17,818 nucleotides of DNA from Sulfuriferula multivorans (GTDB taxonomy: Bacteria; Pseudomonadota; Gammaproteobacteria; Burkholderiales; Thiobacillaceae). Each line of letters starts with the position of its first letter. The stretch's first letter is position 1. Position numbers and translations under genes: made by a program. Shown piece after piece: positions 5,735 to 11,917 of this stretch. The stretch lies in contig JAAFGW010000022.1 in the NCBI GenBank assembly GCA_010365175.1, forward strand, positions 1 to 17,818, written 5' to 3'. A model generated the notes under the pieces. That model had not been told where the DNA came from and searched no databases. It was given only the letters and a program-made list of their open reading frames with translations.

Positions 5735-7456
5735 TCAGTGATTCAATATTCCTGTCAAAAATTCCATGGCTTCTTTGAGACCAATTTTCTTGGGTTCGAC
5801 GGCCTGGCCTGCCTCGGTAAGGCGCGTTTGATATTCGATGATGCCGTCCTTCAACCCTCGCTCACCCACAGTGATACGGTGGGGTATTCCGATCAATTCA
5901 GCATCGGCAAACATGACTCCGGGGCGCTCATCGCGGTCGTCCAGCAGTACGTCATGCCCCGCAGCTTTCAACTCGGCATGCAAGTTATCAGCAGCAGTTT
6001 TAACCATCTCACTTTTGCCATAGCCGATTGCTACAATAACGAGCAAGAATGGTGCCATGGCAATGGGCCAAATGATGCCTTTATCGTCGTGGTGCTGTTC
6101 GATGGCCGAGGCCACGATACGCGAGACGCCGACGCCGTAACAGCCCATTTCCATGGGCTGCGATTTACCTGCCTCGTCCAGGTAAGTGGCGTCCATGGCG
6201 AGCGAGTACTTGCTGCCCAGTTGGAACACATGCCCGACTTCGATGCCGCGGCATAGTTTCAGTGTGCCTTTGCCGTCGGGGCTGGGGTCGCCGGCAAGGA
6301 CATTACGCAGATCGACCACAACCGGTTCGGGCAGGTCACGGCCAAAATTGACACCAATAAGGTGTTGGCCGTCGACATTAGCACCACAGACAAAATCACT
6401 CATTGCAGCCACCGCGCGGTCGGCAATCACGGGGATTTTCAAACCCACCGGACCCACTGAACCAGGCGCGCAGCCAGTCGCGGCACGGACTGAGGCTTCA
6501 TTTGCCAAGGCAAATGGAATTTTCACGCCCGCGATTTTCTCGGCTTTGATGTCGTTCAACACATGGTCGCCCCGTACCAGCAAAGCAACCGGGCCATCCG
6601 TTCCTTCCACAATCAGAGTTTTAACGGTCTGATTGACGTTGAACTTGAGAAAAGCGGCCACCTCATCGATGGTTTTGACGCCCGGTGTAGCTATCGATTG
6701 CATCTCCTGAGCCGGCGCGGCGCGCGGCGCGGCGGGCGCGACGGCCTCTGCCAGTTCAACGTTGGCGGCGTAATCGGAATTGGGGCAATAGGCGAGGAGG
6801 TCTTCACCCGAATCGGCCAGCACATGGAATTCGTGCGAGCCCGAGCCGCCGATGGCGCCCGTGTCAGCCGCAACCGCACGGAAGGTCAGCCCCAGCCGGG
6901 TGAAAATCCGCGTATAGGCGTCGTACATGATCTGGTACGTGGTCGCGAGACTTTGCTTGTTGGGATGGAAGGAATAGGCGTCCTTCATCAGAAATTCGCG
7001 CGCGCGCATGACACCGAATCGCGGACGGATTTCATCGCGGAATTTCATCTGGATCTGGTAGAAATTCAGCGGCAACTGTCGGTAGCTCTTGATTTCACGA
7101 CGAGCGATGTCGGTAATGACTTCCTCGTGGGTAGGGCCAAAGCAGAAGTCGCGTTTGTGGCGATCTTTGATCTTCAGCATTTGTGGGCCAAACAGGGCCC
7201 AGCGCCCGGTTTCTTCCCACAATTCGGCGGGCTGCACCGCTGGCATCAGCAGTTCGATCGCCCCGGCCCGGTTCATTTCCTCCCGCACCACGGCTTCCAC
7301 CCGTCGCAGCACACGCAGGCCCAGCGGCATCCAGGTATAGAGCCCCGATCCCAGTCGCTTGATCAGACCTGCGCGCAGCATGAGTTTGTGGCTGACGAGT
7401 TCGGCCTCGGACGGGGCTTCCTTGGTCGTGGAAATGAAAAACTGGCTGGCACGCAT
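5735..7456 (-). CDS. proS: Prolyl-tRNA synthetase, bacterial type with editing domain
   Basis: This class II aminoacyl-tRNA synthetase charges tRNA-Pro with proline. At 573 residues it matches the usual bacterial length (about 570). The N-terminus MRASQFFISTTKEAPSEA is standard and fixes the start at 7456; the same frame is open back to 7642 through the neighbouring mobile element, which I reject as coding. Motif 1 lies around 40-72, motif 2 at 139-163 (FRDEIRPRFG, REFLMKDAYSF) and motif 3 at 438-450 (GCYGVGVSRIVAS). The insertion (INS) domain that edits mischarged alanine occupies about 225-400, and the anticodon-binding domain with ERPGVMFADAELIGIPHRI is near the end. A proline/alanine-rich loop (239-249) is visible at the INS border. 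No strong Shine-Dalgarno was seen. The lytic transglycosylase gene follows after 1 nt. Confidence 0.98.
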   Translation of the reverse strand: MRASQFFISTTKEAPSEAELVSHKLMLRAGLIKRLGSGLYTWMPLGLRVLRRVEAVVREEMNRAGAIELLMPAVQPAELWEETGRWALFGPQMLKIKDRHKRDFCFGPTHEEVITDIARREIKSYRQLPLNFYQIQMKFRDEIRPRFGVMRAREFLMKDAYSFHPNKQSLATTYQIMYDAYTRIFTRLGLTFRAVAADTGAIGGSGSHEFHVLADSGEDLLAYCPNSDYAANVELAEAVAPAAPRAAPAQEMQSIATPGVKTIDEVAAFLKFNVNQTVKTLIVEGTDGPVALLVRGDHVLNDIKAEKIAGVKIPFALANEASVRAATGCAPGSVGPVGLKIPVIADRAVAAMSDFVCGANVDGQHLIGVNFGRDLPEPVVVDLRNVLAGDPSPDGKGTLKLCRGIEVGHVFQLGSKYSLAMDATYLDEAGKSQPMEMGCYGVGVSRIVASAIEQHHDDKGIIWPIAMAPFLLVIVAIGYGKSEMVKTAADNLHAELKAAGHDVLLDDRDERPGVMFADAELIGIPHRITVGERGLKDGIIEYQTRLTEAGQAVEPKKIGLKEAMEFLTGILNH

Positions 7457-7529
7457 GATGGATGGTTGAGGCGAAAAACGGTATTTTAGCGTGCGGGCGT
7501 GTAATCTCTCGTGCTCATTTTCAGGACTA

Positions 7530-7567
7530 GTGTCGTGAATCAGAAATAGGGGAACAAAATGAAGCGG
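7530..7567 (+). repeat. Left terminal inverted repeat of the MITE-like element
   Basis: It begins GTGTCGTGAATCAGAAATA and ends ATGAAGCGG. It pairs with 7686-7720 apart from one substitution near the tip and a small size-different patch in the middle. Confidence 0.75.
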
Positions 7568-7685
7568 ATGGATTTTTTTGCAGGGCAAAGCGCGAGGAGG
7601 CGACATAGCTGGTTCTATGGCAACGACGCGCAACGCCGACATGCGGAACGTGTGCCCAAGCCGTCAGGCTGTCGGGTAAAAGACG

Positions 7686-7720
7686 CCGCTTCATGTTGCG
7701 ATATTTCTGATTTACGACAC
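7686..7720 (-). repeat. Right terminal inverted repeat of the MITE-like element
   Basis: Read on the minus strand it begins GTGTCGTAAATCAGAAATA and ends ATGAAGCGG, mirroring the left end. It stops 10 bp before the ATG of the spermidine-synthase-like gene. Confidence 0.75.
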
Positions 7721-7730
7721 TAAAGCAGCC

Positions 7731-8501
7731 ATGCGCATGAAGTTTGGGAAACGCCGGGCAGATGATGACGGTATGGAAGTGACCGAAGAGCGCGGCTTGC
7801 GCACTCTGCGTCTGGGGAGTTGCGCCATTCAGAGCATGATGCGGGTTAACCGGCCGTGGGATCTGGAACTGGCCTATACACGCGCAATGATGGGGTTTCT
7901 GATGTTTAACCCAGCGCCGAAAAACGTGTTGATGGTTGGCTTGGGTGGCGGCTCATTCGCCAAATTCATTCGCAAACATCTGCCTCAAACACAGGTCACG
8001 GCAGTTGAAATCGATCCCCGGGTGATTGCTGCCGCACGCACGCATTTCGAGTTGCCGCCTGACGACGAGACCCTGACCGTGATCGAGGCCGATGGCGCGC
8101 TGTTTGTGAAGCAGCAGCCCGATAGTGCCGATGTAATCCTGCTGGACGGTTTCGATGCCGGCAATCAGGTGGAGGGCTTGGCCACGCAAAAGTTTTATAC
8201 GGCTTGCTATCGTGCGCTCAAGCCCGGCGGGATTCTGGTGGTCAATTTATGGGGGGTCGACGCTGGATTCGCCGAATATTTTGCGCGACTTTCGCGGGCA
8301 TTTGGCGGGGAAGTGGGCTGGATTGCAGTGCAGCACAAAGTCAATGTCATCGTGATGGCATTCAAGGAACCGGCCGCAGCAGCGCGTCTCGATGCAGTAC
8401 AACCCCAGCTGGCTGACTTGTCGAATCACTTTGGACTGGATCTGCGCGGTTTTTCGAGAGACCTTCAGTGGGCAGAGGGCATCGTGCCGCTGCTCGATTA
8501 G
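7731..8501 (+). CDS. Spermidine synthase-like methyltransferase-fold protein
   Basis: The 256-residue protein has the Rossmann-like fold of the spermidine synthase family. VLMVGLGGGSFAKF (67-80) is the nucleotide-binding glycine loop, AVEIDPRVIAAA (91-102) supplies the acidic residues that hold the nucleoside, EADGALFV (119-126) follows, and DVILLDGFD (134-142) stands where true aminopropyltransferases have a D-(S/T)-(S/T)-D-P type catalytic segment. Here the segment is DGFDAG, and the N-terminal beta-barrel is short. It may therefore be a spermidine synthase relative with another substrate; the annotation spermidine synthase should not be taken literally. ATG 7731 or 7737 could be used; neither has a clear Shine-Dalgarno. 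The mobile element ends 10 bp upstream, so the promoter must lie inside or beyond it. Confidence 0.85.
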   Translation: MRMKFGKRRADDDGMEVTEERGLRTLRLGSCAIQSMMRVNRPWDLELAYTRAMMGFLMFNPAPKNVLMVGLGGGSFAKFIRKHLPQTQVTAVEIDPRVIAAARTHFELPPDDETLTVIEADGALFVKQQPDSADVILLDGFDAGNQVEGLATQKFYTACYRALKPGGILVVNLWGVDAGFAEYFARLSRAFGGEVGWIAVQHKVNVIVMAFKEPAAAARLDAVQPQLADLSNHFGLDLRGFSRDLQWAEGIVPLLD

Positions 8502-8795
8502 TGAGGTTGGTGTTGATGCACCACTTCATTCGGAGTCCAGAAAGGGCACTTGCAGAATTTTTTATCCGGTCGAAACAGCATGACTTCTGTCTGCTGATGT
8601 CTGATAGGCGCTGGCTGCGGAAATACAATTCCGCTTCGGCATAATGGCTTTAAAGACCTGCTCAGATTCCTTCTGTATTTTGAAAATTTCCTGTTAAAAC
8701 AATAACTAAAGCTTGATTTCAGACCACTGCAGGTTTGCAATTTCCGGTGGGTGTGAAAGAATACAGCTAATCGAATTTTACAGATGGTGGCGGCC
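8502..8795. other. Intergenic region upstream of rppH
   Basis: No gene was found in these 294 bases. A 6-bp hairpin (GCGGAA at 8617-8622, TTCCGC at 8629-8634) lacks a T run. A weak promoter-like pair, TTGATT at about 8713 with TGCAAT 17 bases further, could drive rppH but falls short of consensus. Confidence 0.3.
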
Positions 8796-9347
8796 ATGAT
8801 TGACCGAGAGGGGTACCGCCCGAACGTCGGCATCATATTGTGCAATGCGCATAATCAGGTTTTCTGGGGCAAGCGCGTCAATCAGCACGCTTGGCAGTTT
8901 CCCCAAGGTGGCATGAATGCAGGGGAAACGCCTGAACAAGCCATGTTCCGGGAGCTGGAAGAAGAAGTGGGTTTGCTCCCTGACCACGTACGTATTTTGG
9001 GGCGCACGCGCGAGTGGTTGCGTTACGACGTGCCAGCCCATTGGACGCGGCGAGACAATCGCGGCCTCTATCGTGGCCAAAAGCAGATATGGTTTTTGTT
9101 GCGCTTGACCGGTCGAGATTGTGATGTGTCGTTGCGGGCCAGTAGTCATCCCGAGTTTGATGCCTGGCGCTGGAATGAGTACTGGGTGTCAATGGAAACG
9201 GTGGTCGACTTCAAGCGAGATGTCTATCGATTGGCACTTGAAGAGCTGGAACGCTATCTGCACAAGGACGTACGCTATCTGCGGCAAGATATGCGCCATG
9301 GCTGTGAGCGACACAGTGCCGCGCTAGACCTGCAACTCAAGTCCTGA
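8796..9347 (+). CDS. rppH: RNA pyrophosphohydrolase (Nudix)
   Basis: The product removes pyrophosphate from the 5' triphosphate end of mRNA, the step that opens transcripts to RNase E. The start MIDREGYRPNVGIIL is the family N-terminus, so I prefer ATG 8796 over 8784, giving 183 residues. WQFPQGGM (33-40) runs into the Nudix box at 38-60: glycine 38, glutamate 44 and REL-EEEVGL (52-60) carry the metal ligands. Downstream, YDVP, the RGQKQIWFLLRL strand (93-104) and FDAWRWNEYW (121-130) are typical of RppH rather than generic Nudix enzymes. The C-terminal tail after about 160 is basic and likely flexible. It is located near proS, as in many betaproteobacteria, but here separated by the mobile element and the spermidine-synthase-like gene. 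A small gene follows 35 bp later and may share its transcript. Confidence 0.95.
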   Translation: MIDREGYRPNVGIILCNAHNQVFWGKRVNQHAWQFPQGGMNAGETPEQAMFRELEEEVGLLPDHVRILGRTREWLRYDVPAHWTRRDNRGLYRGQKQIWFLLRLTGRDCDVSLRASSHPEFDAWRWNEYWVSMETVVDFKRDVYRLALEELERYLHKDVRYLRQDMRHGCERHSAALDLQLKS

Positions 9348-9382
9348 TCCGGGATCCTGAAACCACACCAAGTGGAGGCGTG

Positions 9383-9739
9383 ATGAAGATACGGATCTAT
9401 GATTCGACTACGCTGACTCCCGTAGCGGCTGCCCCAGGTATCCCTTTGTGGCAGCTTGCGCCTACGCGCGACAGCGCAGGGCAGCGACTGACCGATTTCA
9501 TGATGCTGATTCCCCGCTTGCGTAATCGAACCCCTGCTGAAATTGAGCAGGCGTCACGTGATATCCAGTCTGTGCTGGAATTGCATCAGGATGTCGTGTT
9601 TGCCGATTTGAACCTCAAACTCAACTTGCTATGGGTGTCGTTGCGACCTCGTCCAGGCGCGATCAGCGAACTGGCGGCAGCCATCCGGCTACGTGTACCC
9701 GAAGCTGTTTTGGTGGCGCATTACGCTGATCCGCATTAG
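9383..9739 (+). CDS. Small conserved-looking hypothetical protein
   Basis: I do not recognise the 118-residue product. ATG 9383 follows GGAGG (9374-9378) with a short four-base gap; GTG 9380 is in the same frame but too close to it. There is no signal peptide, membrane segment or cysteine cluster. The N-terminal third has a beta-rich look (MKIRIYDSTTLTPVAAAPGI), the middle (about 33-75) is helical with RLRNRTPAEIEQASRDIQSVLELH, and the end has alternating hydrophobic strands (LKLNLLWVSLRP) with a closing VLVAHYADPH. Codon use resembles the surrounding genes and other frames are broken, which supports a real gene. It lies 35 bp downstream of rppH on the same strand and is probably co-transcribed with it. 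No function can be inferred. Confidence 0.72.
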   Translation: MKIRIYDSTTLTPVAAAPGIPLWQLAPTRDSAGQRLTDFMMLIPRLRNRTPAEIEQASRDIQSVLELHQDVVFADLNLKLNLLWVSLRPRPGAISELAAAIRLRVPEAVLVAHYADPH

Positions 9740-10088
9740 CGCCGTTTAGTCCGCAGAGGATGAACCAAAGGCCTAGGTCACCGACTTCGGGGGAGCGCTT
9801 GCTTGCGAATTTACAGCTTGCCAGACTGCCTGCAAAAACCCGGGTCTGTCGCAAAGCAGTACGGCAATCCAGGGTCGTTTTGCCGAAAGAGTGTCAGAAA
9901 TCGAGGTCGTAACCCATTGAGACAACTGTATGTGCTGGACCTGCGCGCGTGATTGCGCCTTGCCACTAACAATGCCCTATGCCCCTGTAAACGGCAGGGA
10001 AACCCGTATGTTTTCACTGTTTTCGTTCGCCCTAAGCGACGGAATTCGTTAAAATACGCGATTACTTAATCTACCTGCTGGAGCAAAA
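9740..10088. other. 349-bp gap before apbC
   Basis: I find no convincing gene. A minus-strand frame at 9811-10017 (68 codons) has no Shine-Dalgarno and unusual composition. A 6-bp inverted repeat, CGGCAA with TTGCCG around a 12-base loop, lies at about 9859-9882. Near the right end TAAAAT (about 10049) could be a -10 element for apbC, but no good -35 stands 16-18 bases before it. Confidence 0.35.
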
Positions 10089-11177
10089 ATGGCCGTTTCT
10101 GAACTTCAAGTGCAAACTGCACTGAAAGAGTTGGTTGACCCCAACACACACAAAGATTACGTGTCGACTAAATCCGCCCGCAACATCAAAATCGAGGGTG
10201 AGGCCGTTTCGGTAGATATCCTGCTGAGCTACCCGGCGCAGAGCCAGTTGGCCACGATCAAGCAGCAGGTAGAAGATAAGCTCAAAAGCATAGATGGCGT
10301 GTCCAGTGCCACAGCCAATGTCAGCTTCAAGATCGTTTCGCATAGCGTGCAGCGCGGCGTCAAATTGATCCCCAACGTCAAGAACATCATCGCCATTGCC
10401 TCAGGCAAAGGTGGCGTCGGTAAATCCACCACGGCGGTTAACCTCGCGCTGGCATTGTCTGCCGAAGGTGCGCGCGTTGGCATGTTGGACGCCGATATCT
10501 ACGGTCCTTCGCAGCCGACCATGCTGGGCATTACTGAAAAGCCCGAGTCCACCGATGGCAAGAACCTTGATCCGCTGATCGGCCATGGTATTCAGGCAAT
10601 GTCGATCGGCTTTCTGATCGACGTTGAAACGCCCATGGTGTGGCGCGGTCCGATGGTGACGCAGGCGCTGGAGCAGCTGTTGAACAACACCAATTGGAGC
10701 GAGCTCGACTATCTGGTGGTTGACCTGCCGCCGGGCACCGGCGACATCCAGCTGACGCTGGCGCAGCGCGTGCCGGTGACTGGCGCAGTGATTGTTACCA
10801 CGCCGCAGGACATCGCGCTGATCGATGCGCGCAAGGGTCTGAAAATGTTTGAGAAGGTCGGCATTCCCATCATCGGGGTGGTCGAGAACATGAGCCTGCA
10901 TATCTGCTCGGCCTGCGGACACGAAGAGCGCATCTTCGGCGAAGGCGGCGGTGAGCGCATGTGTAAGGATTACAGTGTGGAATTCCTCGGCGCGTTGCCG
11001 CTTGACGGCGCGATTCGTGCCGACACCGATGCTGGCACGCCGTCAGTCGTGTCCGACCCGGATGGCCGCGTCACCGATATCTATAAAATGATCGCCCGCC
11101 GCGTTGCCGTCAAGATTGGTGAAACGTCAGAGGATCATTCCAACAAGTTTCCCAACATCGTCATTTCCAATACCTGA
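10089..11177 (+). CDS. apbC: Iron-sulfur cluster carrier protein, Mrp/ApbC ATPase
   Basis: The 362-residue cytosolic P-loop ATPase holds and passes on Fe-S clusters. An N-terminal MIP18/DUF59 domain (about 5-85) is followed by the deviant Walker A SGKGGVGKS (105-113), LDADIYGPSQP (133-143), and the switch segment VDLPPGTGD (211-219). The cluster-binding CxxC is in HICSACGHEE (cysteines 273 and 276), with RIFGEGGGER just after it. All key residues are present and the length is normal. GGAG lies seven bases before ATG 10089. The stop overlaps the dcd start by one base (TGATG), so the two are translationally coupled. Candidate promoter signal TAAAAT lies about 40 bases upstream without a clear -35. 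Confidence 0.95.
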   Translation: MAVSELQVQTALKELVDPNTHKDYVSTKSARNIKIEGEAVSVDILLSYPAQSQLATIKQQVEDKLKSIDGVSSATANVSFKIVSHSVQRGVKLIPNVKNIIAIASGKGGVGKSTTAVNLALALSAEGARVGMLDADIYGPSQPTMLGITEKPESTDGKNLDPLIGHGIQAMSIGFLIDVETPMVWRGPMVTQALEQLLNNTNWSELDYLVVDLPPGTGDIQLTLAQRVPVTGAVIVTTPQDIALIDARKGLKMFEKVGIPIIGVVENMSLHICSACGHEERIFGEGGGERMCKDYSVEFLGALPLDGAIRADTDAGTPSVVSDPDGRVTDIYKMIARRVAVKIGETSEDHSNKFPNIVISNT

Positions 11178-11743
11178 TGAGCATCAAGTCCGACCGATGG
11201 ATCCGCCAAATGGCGGCTGAGCAGGGCATGATCGAGCCGTTCGAACCCGGCCAGGTCAAACAGATTGGTGGCCGGCCCATCGTGTCGTATGGCACGTCGA
11301 GCTACGGCTACGACGTGCGTTGTGCGGCCGAATTCAAGCTATTCACCAATCTCAACAGCACAATCGTCGACCCCAAGGCGTTCGACCCGAGTTCATTTGT
11401 TGAGGTGGTGGGCGATTCCTGCATCATCCCGCCCAATTCGTTTGCACTCGCGCGCACGGTGGAATACTTCCGCATTCCGCGCAGTGTGCTGACCATTTGT
11501 CTCGGAAAAAGCACCTACGCGCGTTGTGGCATCATCGTCAACGTGACGCCGCTGGAGCCTGAATGGGAAGGCCATGTGACGCTGGAGTTTTCCAACACAA
11601 CACCCTTGCCCGCACGTATTTACGCCAACGAAGGCGTGGCGCAAATGCTGTTCCTCGAATCCGACGAGGTGTGCGAAACTTCGTACCGAGATCGCGGTGG
11701 AAAATATCAGGGTCAGGTTGGCGTGACCCTGCCGAAAATTTAG
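11177..11743 (+). CDS. dcd: dCTP deaminase
   Basis: The 188-residue enzyme deaminates dCTP to dUTP, feeding thymidylate synthesis; it acts as a homotrimer in the cytosol. Length matches the proteobacterial form. The family motifs are intact: SSYGYDVR (41-48), the phosphate-binding GKSTYARCG (110-118) and TPLEPEWEGHVTLEFSN (124-140), where glutamate 137 is the expected catalytic residue. Further motifs are EGVAQMLFLE (152-161) and the GGKYQGQ-GVTLPKI tail (174-188). ATG 11177 overlaps the apbC stop (TGATG) and there is no independent Shine-Dalgarno, so expression depends on apbC translation. No T-tailed terminator follows directly; the next 174 bp contain the structured region before the decarboxylase gene. 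Confidence 0.97.
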   Translation: MSIKSDRWIRQMAAEQGMIEPFEPGQVKQIGGRPIVSYGTSSYGYDVRCAAEFKLFTNLNSTIVDPKAFDPSSFVEVVGDSCIIPPNSFALARTVEYFRIPRSVLTICLGKSTYARCGIIVNVTPLEPEWEGHVTLEFSNTTPLPARIYANEGVAQMLFLESDEVCETSYRDRGGKYQGQVGVTLPKI

Positions 11744-11791
11744 TGGCTGTTAAGAAATAAACATTTGAAACTTTCTTTTACAGCCATTTAT

Positions 11792-11872
11792 GCGGATTTA
11801 AGGAAATAACATGTATATGTTATTTCCACGGGAGCTTAATCCCCGGTGTCCAGGGGATTGCTCATAATCCGC
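11792..11872 (+). promoter_or_regulatory. Candidate branched RNA structure upstream of the decarboxylase gene
   Basis: Three nested stems are visible. The outer stem is GCGGATT (11792-11798) with AATCCGC (11866-11872). Inside it are a perfect 11-bp hairpin, GGAAATAACAT (11802-11812) with ATGTTATTTCC (11817-11827) around GTAT, and a 7-bp hairpin, AATCCCC (11838-11844) with GGGGATT (11853-11859). A second AATCCGC at 11880-11886 could compete for the outer stem. Neither inner hairpin has a T run. The structure ends 45 bases before the decarboxylase ATG. It may be a leader RNA, an operator palindrome or both. Confidence 0.45.
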
Positions 11873-11917
11873 TTCTTTTAATCCGCCCATTCCTACGGCT
11901 TCCCTCTGGAGCAGGCC

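Larger units (their letters stand above)
7530..7720. mobile_element. MITE-like element with long inverted ends, flanked by TA
   Basis: The left end (7530-7567) and right end (7686-7720) are inverted copies. GTGTCGT is exact at both tips, then one mismatch, then AATCAGAAATA exact, a short divergent patch, and ATGAAGCGG exact at the inner edge. Directly outside both tips is TA (7528-7529 and 7721-7722), which fits duplication of a TA target as in IS630/Tc1-mariner elements; the left context is CTAG, a preferred IS630 target. The interior is about 118 bp with no gene and has a small CATAG/CTATG hairpin (7616-7631 region). At 191 bp it is far too short for a transposase, so it would be a non-autonomous element. 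Family assignment is inference. Confidence 0.75.

Noticed and set aside
6563..7489. 308-codon plus-strand frame opposite proS
   Set aside because: Shadow of the prolyl-tRNA synthetase gene; low-complexity translation without a Shine-Dalgarno. The frame at 5480-6256 is rejected for the same reason.
7457..7642. 62-codon upstream extension of proS
   Set aside because: It runs through the MITE-like element, and family members start at MRASQFF.
8617..8634. Hairpin after the spermidine-synthase-like gene as terminator
   Set aside because: Only a 6-bp stem, about 115 bases after the stop, and no T run.
9230..9246. A second TGGCAC with GG-N10-GC spacing
   Set aside because: It lies inside rppH and lacks the TTGC part of the -12 element; a chance match.
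9811..10017. 68-codon minus-strand frame in the gap before apbC
   Set aside because: No Shine-Dalgarno, arginine/leucine/phenylalanine-rich translation without motifs; not enough to call a gene or a pseudogene.
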